Source: Acidobacteriota bacterium (GTDB lineage Bacteria; Acidobacteriota; Aminicenantia; Aminicenantales; Saccharicenantaceae). From it: a DNA stretch of 64,000 nt. Where the stretch lies: contig JBDKSB010000002.1 in the NCBI GenBank assembly GCA_039683095.1, forward strand, positions 1-64,000, written 5' to 3'. Positions 27,080-34,765 of this stretch are shown one piece after another. Numbering within the stretch: position 1 is the stretch's first letter; each line of letters begins with the position of its first letter. The translations under genes and the position numbers were made by a program. The notes under the pieces were generated by a model. The model was not told the origin of the DNA. It saw nothing but the letters and a program-made list of their open reading frames with translations, and ran no database searches.

Positions 27080-27709
27080 ATGATCACAAGGCGGAACGGC
27101 GTCGCGGCCGTCATCATCCTGGCCGCGGTCCTGCTCCTGCAGAGCTGCGCCACGCTCAGCGAAATGGCTTCGGCCTTGGCCGACCTCCAGCGCCTGAAGT
27201 TCAGGCTCAGCGGGGTCCACGACTTCAAGCTGCTGGGCATCGACCTGAGCGGCAAGTCCAGGATCGGCGACTTCAGCGCCGGGGACGGCGTTAAAGCCCT
27301 TCAGGCCTACCAGACGAAGAAGCTCCCGGTCGAGCTCGTCCTCGACGTCCTGGCCGTCAACCCCAACGACGGGACTGGGGGAACGCGCCGATCGACCAGC
27401 ACCCTGACCGGTCTCGAATGCCGGCTCGTCATCGACGACAAGCCGACGGTGACCGGCAATATCGACCGGCCGATCGAGATCCCGGGGACGGGACAGGAGT
27501 CCGTCATCCAGTTGCGGCTGTCGCTTGACCTGCTCGAGTTCTTCGGGGACAGGCGTTATGAGGACCTGCTCGGCCTGGCGCTGGCGATCGGCGGCAAGAA
27601 CAGGACGGCGGCCCGGCTCTCGCTGGACGCCCGGCCGACGGTTTCGACCCCTGTCGGCCCGATCACATACCCCAGCCGTATCACCATCGTCAGCACCGAG
27701 TTCCGCTGA
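27080..27709 (+). CDS. LEA14-like putative lipoprotein
   Basis: A 209-residue protein with a short signal sequence and a good lipobox (LLLQSC), so it is likely anchored to a membrane. The remainder is beta-rich. A 'VNPN' turn in LAVNPND is followed by strands LECRLVIDDKPTVTGN, then IPGTGQESVIQLRLSL, which resembles the LEA type 2 (LEA14/WHy) fold. The assignment is by pattern, not by alignment. AGGAGG stands 7 nt before the ATG; an in-frame TTG two codons upstream is not needed. Convergent with the M16 pair. Confidence 0.65.
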   Translation: MITRRNGVAAVIILAAVLLLQSCATLSEMASALADLQRLKFRLSGVHDFKLLGIDLSGKSRIGDFSAGDGVKALQAYQTKKLPVELVLDVLAVNPNDGTGGTRRSTSTLTGLECRLVIDDKPTVTGNIDRPIEIPGTGQESVIQLRLSLDLLEFFGDRRYEDLLGLALAIGGKNRTAARLSLDARPTVSTPVGPITYPSRITIVSTEFR

Positions 27710-27712
27710 GGC

Positions 27713-29089
27713 TCAGCGCGCGTCCGGGCCGGCTGGGGAGGCCGGGCCGACGGTGACGCGCAGGGCCCGGGCCGGATCTAGGACGGCCCGGGCGTAGGCA
27801 TTCAGGTCTTCCCGGGTCACGGCCTGGATGGCCGCGAGCAGGCCCGGGGCGGCCTCCGGGCCGAGGCCGAGGGCGGCGAAGATCCCGAGCAGGCGCAGCC
27901 GCGGCGATTTCGCCTCGGTATCGCGAAGGAAGCGGGCCCGGGCCATCATCCGCGCCGCTTCCATCTCCTCGCCGGCGATCCCGTTCTCCCGAAGGCCCGC
28001 GAGGGTCAGGTCGAGCGCCTCGACGGCCCGCGCCCTCTTATCCCGGCCTGTCTCGAGACGGGCGATCAGGATGCCGGCGCTCCTTGTCCAGGTCAGCTCG
28101 GCATCGACGCTGTAGGCCAGCCGCTCGTCCAGCCTCAGTGGCCACAGCCGGGAGCCGGGGCCGGGCCCGAGAAGCGTTTCGAGCAGGATCCCCCTGGCCA
28201 TGTCGTCCAGGCCGGACCGGGGCAGGGCATAGGCCCTGCCGACGTAGGTCTCCCTGGCGTCCTTGACCAGGACGATGTCCCGGTCCTCGGGCAGCGCCGG
28301 GTCCTGGACGGCAAGCCCGGAGGCCGGGCCGTCCGGGAAGGACCCGAACGAGCCGTCAAGCAGGCGGCGCACCGCCTCGGGATCCAGGTCCGATTGGACG
28401 CAGAAGAAGACGTTCGGCTTGACCAGGTAACGTCGGACGAAGGACAGGACCGTCTTGCGATCGATGAGGGCCAGGCTGGCCTTAGTTCCATAGAGGGGCG
28501 TGCCGTACCCGCGGTCGCGGAAGAAGCCGCGGAAAACCGCGTTGCGTCCGGCCGTGACGGCGTCGTCCTCCTCCGCCCGGGCGTTGACCTCCAGGAGCTC
28601 CTTGGCCCGGCCGACCCGCAGCCCGGTGATCAGGGGATCGAGGACGATCTTCGCCGTCACCCGCAGGGCCGCCTCGAGGTTCTCCGAGAGGCATTCGACC
28701 ACGATGATCGAGCAATCCTCCAGGCAGACGAAGCTCAGCCGCGTCGCCTGGGCCATGAGGTCCTGGACCTTGCCCTCGTCGGGGATCTCCAGCAGGAGCC
28801 GCGTCGACATGGTGGCCAGGCCGTCGAGCCCGGCCGGAACCGCGGCCTTGCCGCCGCCGATGACGAGCCCGACGACGGTCGTCGGCGACGAGGCGTCCTT
28901 TTGATAGATGCAGGGGACGCCCGAGGCCAGAAGGAACCTTGCGGGGGCGTTCTTCCACGGGCCGCCGTCATCCGGGAGCGCCGGGCCGGATCCGCCGGCG
29001 GCCTGGAGGGCGCAGGCCAGGGCGGCCGGCAGGAGGATGGCGGCGGCCCGAAAGCGCCGGCCCCGCCGGCGCGCGGCGGCCGGGCTCAT
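27713..29089 (-). CDS. M16-family peptidase homologue, non-catalytic partner
   Basis: A 458-residue protein with a signal sequence and the M16 (insulinase/pitrilysin) two-domain fold. The region that should carry HxxEH reads AGLDGLATMSTRLLLE (about 87-101), so both zinc histidines are missing. The late motif LDERLAYSVDAE keeps the R-Y type substrate-anchoring sequence of M16 C-terminal domains. Such inactive chains typically pair with an active chain, as in the mitochondrial processing peptidase and the bacterial two-gene M16B enzymes. Its ATG overlaps the stop of the catalytic-type gene just upstream (ATGA), which supports a heterodimer made in equal amounts in the periplasm. Confidence 0.85.
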   Translation of the reverse strand: MSPAAARRRGRRFRAAAILLPAALACALQAAGGSGPALPDDGGPWKNAPARFLLASGVPCIYQKDASSPTTVVGLVIGGGKAAVPAGLDGLATMSTRLLLEIPDEGKVQDLMAQATRLSFVCLEDCSIIVVECLSENLEAALRVTAKIVLDPLITGLRVGRAKELLEVNARAEEDDAVTAGRNAVFRGFFRDRGYGTPLYGTKASLALIDRKTVLSFVRRYLVKPNVFFCVQSDLDPEAVRRLLDGSFGSFPDGPASGLAVQDPALPEDRDIVLVKDARETYVGRAYALPRSGLDDMARGILLETLLGPGPGSRLWPLRLDERLAYSVDAELTWTRSAGILIARLETGRDKRARAVEALDLTLAGLRENGIAGEEMEAARMMARARFLRDTEAKSPRLRLLGIFAALGLGPEAAPGLLAAIQAVTREDLNAYARAVLDPARALRVTVGPASPAGPDAR

Positions 29090-30459
29090 CTCTTCCCCTC
29101 CGGGGCGGGGACGATGGAGACCGCCGCGCAATCGCCCCGTCCCAGGTAGCGGCCGGCGGCCTTGCGCAGATCGCCCGAATCGACCCGCCCGATGCCGTCG
29201 AGGTAGCGTCCGGGCTCTTCGCGCGTATTGAGCAGCATGTGCCGGACGAGCGCCCCGGCCAGCTGCAGGCCGGACTCGTCGGCCCGGCCGGCCGCGAAGC
29301 GGATCTGGTTCTTGGCCATCTCCAGGTAGTCGAACGCGGCCCGCTCGGCCTCCGGGTCGGCGAAGTCCTTCTTCGAGTAGGACTCGCCGCCCGAGCGCTT
29401 GAGGAACGCGACGGCCGCGCGCTCGACGGCCGCCAGGTCCTTCGGATCGGCCTCGATCGTGACGATGGCCGCGCCGCCATACCGCAAGGGCAGGTAGGCC
29501 ATGGAGACGCTCTGGACGGAATTTCGCACGCCGTGCAGGTAGGCGGCAAGGAACGGATTGACGCCCCGGCCGAGGGCTTCCACGAGGACATTCATGGCGT
29601 ACTGGTCCGGGTGGTTGTAGTCCGGGGCGGCGTAACCGATGGTCAGGTAGCCTCCCCGGACGTCGCGTCCGAGCCTCCGCGAAGAGCCCTTCTTCAGCGG
29701 GCCGGCCATCGGGAACTCCGGCCGGGCGAACCCCGTCCGGGGCAGCGGGCCGAAGACCTCGCGGACCTTCCGCTCTATTTCGGCGCACTCGAAGTCGCCG
29801 ACGACCGCCAGGGCGCAGTTGTCGGCGACGAAGAACCGCCGGTAGAAGGCGAACAGGTCCTCGACCGTGGCCGCCTCGATGACCTCCGTCCTCCCGTAGA
29901 CGGACCGGCCGTAGGGATGCCCGGGAAAGAGGGCCTGGAGCACGAGGTCGAGCGACCGGCGCTCCGGGTCGTCCTCCATCTGGCCCAGCTCCTCGAGGAT
30001 GATGTCCTTTTCGCGGTCGAGCTCCTCCTGGCCGAGTTCCATTCCGAACAGTATCTCCTTCTGGTTGCGCAGGGCGAAGTCGGCCTCCGCGGAAGGCAGC
30101 GAGATCTCGAAGACCGACAGGTCCTGGCCCGTGTGGCCGTTGAAGTAGGCCCCGTGACGGCGGATCTCGGCCCCGGTCCCGGCGCCGGCCCGGGCCGAGG
30201 CGCCCCGGAACAGGATGGCATGCTCGAGAAGGTGGACCAGGCCGCTCGTCGCCTCCGACTCGTCCTTGGAGCCGACATTGAACCCGGTGACGACATGGAG
30301 AAGAGGGATCTCGTGTTTTTCGTAGAGGAAGACCCGCAGGCCGTTGTCGAGGACGAAGGACTTCCCGGGAGCGTCGGCGGCGCGAGAAGCCACGGCCGGA
30401 CCCAGGCAGGCGAGACAGAAAACCCCTATCCCCCAGGCTTTGAGACGATCCCTGGCCAC
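29086..30459 (-). CDS. M16-family zinc peptidase, catalytic chain
   Basis: A 457-residue exported peptidase with signal sequence KAWGIGVFCLACLGPAVA. The inverted zinc motif His76-Leu-Leu-Glu-His80 is intact, and the downstream acidic helix EKDIILEELGQMEDDP supplies the third ligand. The GTG at 30459 with GAGGGA upstream is chosen as start: the longer open frame would begin at a TTG that is itself the predicted -35 box. Translationally coupled to the inactive partner downstream. Likely degrades peptides in the periplasm; specificity unknown. Confidence 0.88.
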   Translation of the reverse strand: MARDRLKAWGIGVFCLACLGPAVASRAADAPGKSFVLDNGLRVFLYEKHEIPLLHVVTGFNVGSKDESEATSGLVHLLEHAILFRGASARAGAGTGAEIRRHGAYFNGHTGQDLSVFEISLPSAEADFALRNQKEILFGMELGQEELDREKDIILEELGQMEDDPERRSLDLVLQALFPGHPYGRSVYGRTEVIEAATVEDLFAFYRRFFVADNCALAVVGDFECAEIERKVREVFGPLPRTGFARPEFPMAGPLKKGSSRRLGRDVRGGYLTIGYAAPDYNHPDQYAMNVLVEALGRGVNPFLAAYLHGVRNSVQSVSMAYLPLRYGGAAIVTIEADPKDLAAVERAAVAFLKRSGGESYSKKDFADPEAERAAFDYLEMAKNQIRFAAGRADESGLQLAGALVRHMLLNTREEPGRYLDGIGRVDSGDLRKAAGRYLGRGDCAAVSIVPAPEGKR

Positions 30460-30487
30460 GACCGGTCCCTCGTGCGAATCCAAGTTC

Positions 30488-30516
30488 AGTCTAGCACAAG
30501 ACGGAGCTCTCTCCAA
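30488..30516 (-). promoter_or_regulatory. Candidate promoter for the M16 pair
   Basis: On the minus strand TTGGAG (30511-30516), 17 nt, TAGACT (30488-30493) preceded by TGC. The leader is about 22 nt. It is divergent from the regulator promoter. Confidence 0.5.
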
Positions 30517-30574
30517 TCTGGGCAGGCGCCGCGATCCGGCGGCGGGGGGAGGGGAGGCCGGGCCCGCGCCGGTT

Positions 30575-30602
30575 TTGCCCCCGGGGTGATGTGTGCTAAA
30601 AT
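30575..30602 (+). promoter_or_regulatory. Candidate promoter for the NtrC-type regulator
   Basis: TTGCCC (30575-30580), 16 nt, TAAAAT (30597-30602) with an extended TGC. The leader of about 18 nt includes a purine-rich GGAAAAGGA before the ATG at 30627. Confidence 0.5.
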
Positions 30603-30626
30603 CAACGGGAAAAGGACATCCGGCCG

Positions 30627-32084
30627 ATGAAACCCGAGCGAAAGGCCCGCATCCTGGTCATCGACGACGAGGAGGGGATCCGCAAGTCCCTGAAGATGAT
30701 CCTCGAGTACGAGGGCTACGAATTCTACGAGGCGGCGACCGGCGAAGACGGCCTGGAGACGCTCCGGGAGACGGTCGGCATCGACCTGGTGCTGCTCGAC
30801 ATCAAGATGCCGGGCAAGAGCGGCCTTGAGGTCCTGGCCGAGCTGCGGGAGCGGCCCTTCGTCCCCGAGGTCATCATGATCTCCGGCCAGGGCACGATCC
30901 AGACGGCCGTCGAGGCGACCAAGCTGGGGGCCTTCGATTTCCTGGAAAAGCCGCTCCACCGCGACCGGGTCCTCATCAGCATCCGCAATGCCCTGATGCA
31001 GACGAGCCTCAGCCGGGAGTGCCAGGACCTCAAGAGGAAGGCCGAGAAGCATTACGAGATCGTCGGCAGCCACCCCCTCGTCCAGAGCTTGTGGAAGGAG
31101 ATCCTCAAGATCGCCCCGACCAACGCGACGGTCCTGGTCCACGGCGAAAGCGGCACGGGCAAGGAGCTCGTGGCCCGCTCCATCCACGCCCACAGCCTCC
31201 GGGCCCGGGAGCCGTTCGTCCAGGTCAACTGCGCCGCCATCCCCGAGGAGCTCATCGAATCGGAGCTGTTCGGCCACGAGAAGGGGGCTTTCACAGGGGC
31301 GACGGAGAAGAAGACCGGCAAGTTCGAGCAGGCCGACGGCGGCACGATCTTCCTGGACGAGATCGGGGATATGAGCCTGCGGACGCAGTCCAAGGTCCTC
31401 CGCGTCCTCGAGGAGGGCGAGGTCCAGAAGGTCGGATCGAGCAGGATCTCCAGGGTCGACGTCCGGGTCATCGCCGCGACCAACAAGGACCTGCGCAGGG
31501 AGATCCAGGAGGGCCGGTTCCGCGAAGACCTCTTTTTCCGCCTGAACGTCGTGCCCCTCTACGCGCCGGCCCTGCGCGAGCGGAGGGAGGATATCCCCCT
31601 GCTCGTCGATTATTTCTCGCGTACTTTCGCCGAGGAGAACAATTTCAGGCCGCGGAAGTTCTCAGCCGAGGCCCTGGAGGCCATGACGGCCTACCCCTGG
31701 AAGGGCAACGTGCGGGAGCTCCGGAACATCGTCGAGCGGCTGATGATCCTGACCGACAAGGACACGATCGGGAAGGCCGATCTGCCTGAGGCCTTCCAGC
31801 AGAAAGCCGAGGCGGCGGCCCTGCCGGACGCGGCCGGGGTCAAGACCCTGCGCGAGTTCCGCGACCTGGCCGAACGCGATTTCCTCCTGGCCAAGCTCAA
31901 GGCCAACAACTGGAACATCTCCCAGACGGCCCGGGAGATCGACACGCCGCGGTCGAACCTCTACAAAAAACTCGAACAATACGGTATAAAGATAACGGCC
32001 GGAGCGGGCGAGACGGTCGCCTCTCCTTCCCGCGAGGGAGAAGAGGAGGAAAGTCCGGACTCCGAAGGGCAGGATGGTCGCTAA
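30627..32084 (+). CDS. Sigma-54-dependent response regulator (NtrC/AtoC family), 3' end overlaps rnpB
   Basis: A 485-residue regulator. The receiver domain has the acidic pair DDEE and phospho-acceptor Asp58 in LLDIKMPG. The AAA+ domain has Walker A GESGTGKE (about 173), the sigma-54-contacting GAFTGA loop (about 220) and Walker B GTIFLDEIGD. A C-terminal Fis-type helix-turn-helix ends at LYKKLEQYGIKI, where relatives normally stop. Here the frame stays open for 28 more residues, and bases 31997-32084 lie inside the RNase P RNA. No cognate kinase gene is adjacent. Its targets are unknown; none of the promoters I could read has an obvious -24/-12 GG-GC element. Confidence 0.9.
   Translation: MKPERKARILVIDDEEGIRKSLKMILEYEGYEFYEAATGEDGLETLRETVGIDLVLLDIKMPGKSGLEVLAELRERPFVPEVIMISGQGTIQTAVEATKLGAFDFLEKPLHRDRVLISIRNALMQTSLSRECQDLKRKAEKHYEIVGSHPLVQSLWKEILKIAPTNATVLVHGESGTGKELVARSIHAHSLRAREPFVQVNCAAIPEELIESELFGHEKGAFTGATEKKTGKFEQADGGTIFLDEIGDMSLRTQSKVLRVLEEGEVQKVGSSRISRVDVRVIAATNKDLRREIQEGRFREDLFFRLNVVPLYAPALRERREDIPLLVDYFSRTFAEENNFRPRKFSAEALEAMTAYPWKGNVRELRNIVERLMILTDKDTIGKADLPEAFQQKAEAAALPDAAGVKTLREFRDLAERDFLLAKLKANNWNISQTAREIDTPRSNLYKKLEQYGIKITAGAGETVASPSREGEEEESPDSEGQDGR
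31985..31990 (+). promoter_or_regulatory. -10 hexamer TATAAA for rnpB inside the regulator CDS
   Basis: TATAAA ends 6 nt before the first base of the RNase P P1 helix (31997), the normal spacing to a start site. It lies in the codons for Tyr-Gly-Ile-Lys of the regulator. No good -35 box is visible. Confidence 0.5.
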
Positions 32085-32377
32085 CGGCGACTCCGGGCGA
32101 CCGGGGGAAAGTGCCACAGAAAAGACACCGCCCTCCGGGGGCCGCAAGGCTTCCGGGGAGCAAGGGTGAAATGGCGAGGTAAGAGCTCACCGCCCCGGCG
32201 GCGACGCCGGGGGCAGGGCAAACCCCATCCGGAGCAAGGCCAAACGAGCCCCACTTTGGGATGGCCCGTCCCAGGGGGCGGGTCGGCCGCTGGAGCCCCG
32301 GGGCAACCCGGGGCCTAGACAAATGACCGTCGCCCGCGCGAGCGGGGACAGGATCCGGCTTACGTCCCGCTCCGGCC
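31997..32377 (+). ncRNA. rnpB: RNase P RNA (bacterial type A)
   Basis: This is the catalytic RNA that matures tRNA 5' ends, about 381 nt. The ends form a perfect 12-bp P1 helix (GGCCGGAGCGGG at 31997-32008 with its complement at 32366-32377). Conserved blocks appear in order: GAGGAAAGTCC (32045-32055), GAAAGTGCCACAGAAAA (about 32107), GGTGAAATGGCGAGGTAAGAG (about 32165, given here in part), AAACCCCATCC-GGAGCAAGGCCAAA (about 32219) and GGACAGGATCCGGCTTAC (about 32346). A T-rich run follows at 32379-32388, where transcription probably ends. The first 88 nt are also read as the tail of the regulator CDS. Confidence 0.95.
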
Positions 32378-32404
32378 GTTCTTTTTTTCCGCCGGGCCCC
32401 GGGC

Positions 32405-32434
32405 TTACCCCGACGGGCGGTTTTATGCTATAAA
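32405..32434 (+). promoter_or_regulatory. Candidate promoter for the 81-residue membrane protein (leaderless)
   Basis: TTACCC (32405-32410), 18 nt, TATAAA (32429-32434) with extended TGC. The -10 ends 6 nt before the ATG at 32441. Confidence 0.5.
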
Positions 32435-32440
32435 CGGGGC

Positions 32441-32686
32441 ATGCCCGCCCAGATCCCTTATTCTGCCATCGGGATCGGGATCGCGGTTATTTTCGGCGTC
32501 TGGGCCTTTGTCGTCGCCGAGACGGTCAAAGAAAGGGCCGTCATCGGCGGCGGCGCCATCCTTATCTTCCTCGTCGGAGGGCTCTTCCGTTCCCCGGTCG
32601 GCCAGCTCATCGCGCTCATCGGGTGGGTCCTCTACGGGGTCGGCTGTATCATCTACCTTCGGTTCAACGGGATGGAGATCCGCTGA
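32441..32686 (+). CDS. Small three-helix membrane protein of unknown function
   Basis: An 81-residue protein made almost entirely of three hydrophobic segments (about 8-27, 34-50 and 54-74) separated by short charged loops (ETVKER; FRS), ending in NGMEIR. I do not recognise a family. The ATG directly follows a -10 hexamer and there is no ribosome site. Its TGA overlaps an upstream ATG of the next open frame, but the likely start of that gene is 45 nt further on. Its good codon use and tight context support a real gene. Confidence 0.65.
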   Translation: MPAQIPYSAIGIGIAVIFGVWAFVVAETVKERAVIGGGAILIFLVGGLFRSPVGQLIALIGWVLYGVGCIIYLRFNGMEIR

Positions 32687-32730
32687 TGGGCCGGGAAGCC
32701 GCCGGACTGAACGATTCGCGTGCGGAGGAA

Positions 32731-33330
32731 ATGATGAAAGCGGTTAAAACGCTCGGATTGACCTTAGCCTTCGTTCTGGCGTTCGCGCCGATCAGGACGT
32801 TCCCCGGCCTTCCTCAGACCGGCGCCGTCACGAACGGGTTCCTGGGGGTCCCCTGGGGCGCGAACCAGGGCGAGGTCACCAAGGCCATGAAGGCGCGGGG
32901 CTATCGGAAGCTCCAGGGCGCCGAAACGGGCTCGTTGGTTTTCAAGGGGGCGTTCGCCGGTTATCCCTGTCAGCTGACGTTCCGTTTGCTGGCCAATTCG
33001 TTCTACGGTGCCTCGGCCAGCTTCATCGCGCGCTCCGGCCGGCCCGCTGCGCCGCAGCAGGCCTTCCTGAGCATCATCCAGGACCTGACCGATAAGTACG
33101 GCCCGCCCAAGAGCCGCAAATCCGGCAAGATCCAGACGAACGACGGAAAAGAGCATCCCCGGGAAAGGGCCGAATGGGAGCTCGTGGACGGCGCCACGTC
33201 GGATAGATACGCCGTCTCGGTCGATCTTGAGGTGACCTGGTTCGCCGACGACTCGGGCGACCAATATGTCGTCGATGTCTCCTATCAGGCCGTCGACCTC
33301 GGCGAAAGGCTCAAAAAGCAGGAATACTGA
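32731..33330 (+). CDS. Exported hypothetical protein
   Basis: A 199-residue protein with a signal sequence (KAVKTLGLTLAFVLAFA). The mature part opens with FLGVPWGANQGEVTKAMKARGY, a pattern shared by many small periplasmic proteins in which 'G(V/I)PWG' is followed by a helix. Further on, the segment DLTDKYGPP and a strand-rich C-terminus are seen. No function can be given. GGAGG lies 5 nt before the second of two adjacent ATG codons (32734), so either may be used. An open frame from 32686 would overlap the upstream gene but lacks a signal-like start. It converges on nuoN. Confidence 0.7.
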   Translation: MMKAVKTLGLTLAFVLAFAPIRTFPGLPQTGAVTNGFLGVPWGANQGEVTKAMKARGYRKLQGAETGSLVFKGAFAGYPCQLTFRLLANSFYGASASFIARSGRPAAPQQAFLSIIQDLTDKYGPPKSRKSGKIQTNDGKEHPRERAEWELVDGATSDRYAVSVDLEVTWFADDSGDQYVVDVSYQAVDLGERLKKQEY

Positions 33331-33345
33331 GCGGGGCTGCGCGGG

Positions 33346-34764
33346 CTAGAACAGCCCGCTCAAGCCCTGGCGGATCAGGGCCAGGAGATTGCCCGGCCAT
33401 AAGCCCAGCTGAACTACCCCGAAAGCGCAAAGGAAGACGACCAGCCACAGGGCCGGCTCATCGCGCCCGGCCTCCAGCTCGGCCTCCGGGTCCTTCATGT
33501 ACATGGCCACGATGACCCTCAGGTAGTAAGCCACAGAAACGAGACTGGCCAGGACGGCCGCGACGGCCAACAGGATGTGTCCCTTGGCCACCGCCGCGCT
33601 GAAGACATAGAACTTGGCCAGGAATCCCGACGTGGGCGGGAAGCCGGCCAGCGAAAGAAGGAAGACGGCCAGGCAGGCCGCCAGGGCGGGATGGCGGCGT
33701 CCCAACCCGGCGATGCCGAGAAGCGACAGGGACCCGTTGCCCTCGCCGGCGAGGACGGTCAGCACGGCGAAGGCGCCGGCGTTCATGAACAGGTAGGCGA
33801 CGAGATAGAAGACAAGGCCCGGCCCGTCGCCGGATACGACGGCGACCAGGAGATAGCCCGAGTGGGCGATGGCCGAATAGGCCAGCAGCCGCTTGACGTT
33901 CGTCTGCCGCAGGGCGGCCAGGTTGCCGACGAACATCGTCAGGACGGCGGCCACGCTCACGGCCGGGGCGAAAACAGCCCCGGCCGTTCCGGCCTTGTCC
34001 ATGGCCGGGCCGAGGGCGCGGAGGAGGACCGCCAGCCCGGCGGCCTTGGGGGCTATGGTCAGGAAGGCCGTGACGGGCGCCGGCGCGCCCTCATAGACGT
34101 CCGGCGCCCACATGTGGAAGGGCGCGATGGCGATCTTGAAGAACAGGGCCGCGACGATGAGCCCCAGCCCGGCCGCCGGCAACGGCGCCGCCGCCACCCC
34201 GGCCGGGCCGAACGCGAAGCCGGACGAGCCCGTGGCCCCGAAAATGATGGCCAGGCCGAAAACGAAGAAGGCCCCGGCGAAGCTGCCCATGAGGAAATAT
34301 TTGGCCGCCGCTTCGGACGAGGCCCGGTCATTCCGCCTCAGGCCGGTGAGGGCGTAGGAAGCGACCGAGAGGACCTCGAGGCCGAGAAAGACGACGAGCC
34401 AGTCGCCGGACGAGACCATGATCATCAAGCCGGCCGTCGCCAGGAGCAGCAGGCCGCAGAGTTGTCCCAGGTTGAAGTCCTGGCGGGAGGCCGAGCCGAC
34501 GCTCATGAGGACGACAAAGGCGGCGATCAGGACGAAGACGGCCATGACAAGCAGCGCCAGCGGGTCGAGGACGAGGCGGGCCCCGAAATAAGCGAGCTCG
34601 AGGTTCCAGGACCGGACGATGAAAAGCCCTGCCGCGAGTAGGGCCAGGATGGCCGCGGCCGCGGCCAGCTCCCGGCCTTTTCGGCCGAGGAACGCTTCGA
34701 TAAGCAGGGACGCCAGGGCACCGGCGACCACGGCCAGGAGGGGAGCCAGGGCCAGGAACGACAT
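33346..34764 (-). CDS. nuoN: NADH-quinone oxidoreductase subunit N
   Basis: A 472-residue antiporter-like membrane subunit of complex I with about 14 helices. It has the lysine-bearing helices of the proton channel and the diagnostic loop HMWAPDVYEGAP (about 200). It is the last gene of the J-K-L-M-N series and starts 1 nt after nuoM ends. The length agrees with NuoN (about 485). Confidence 0.94.
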   Translation of the reverse strand: MSFLALAPLLAVVAGALASLLIEAFLGRKGRELAAAAAILALLAAGLFIVRSWNLELAYFGARLVLDPLALLVMAVFVLIAAFVVLMSVGSASRQDFNLGQLCGLLLLATAGLMIMVSSGDWLVVFLGLEVLSVASYALTGLRRNDRASSEAAAKYFLMGSFAGAFFVFGLAIIFGATGSSGFAFGPAGVAAAPLPAAGLGLIVAALFFKIAIAPFHMWAPDVYEGAPAPVTAFLTIAPKAAGLAVLLRALGPAMDKAGTAGAVFAPAVSVAAVLTMFVGNLAALRQTNVKRLLAYSAIAHSGYLLVAVVSGDGPGLVFYLVAYLFMNAGAFAVLTVLAGEGNGSLSLLGIAGLGRRHPALAACLAVFLLSLAGFPPTSGFLAKFYVFSAAVAKGHILLAVAAVLASLVSVAYYLRVIVAMYMKDPEAELEAGRDEPALWLVVFLCAFGVVQLGLWPGNLLALIRQGLSGLF

Positions 34765-34765
34765 G

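Noticed and set aside
22115-27220. 1701-codon minus-strand open frame
   Set aside because: Antisense to ybaB, recR, PFOR and the intergenic region; composition is Asp/Leu/Val/Gly-rich with no motif. It is a G+C artefact.
30460-30516. Longer N-terminus for the catalytic M16 chain starting at 30516
   Set aside because: The first codon is TTG and is the predicted -35 box; the GTG at 30459 gives a signal peptide and has a ribosome site.
32686-32731. Upstream ATG start for the 199-residue hypothetical protein, overlapping the small membrane gene stop
   Set aside because: It lacks a ribosome site and places 15 charged residues before the signal sequence; the ATG at 32731 is better supported.
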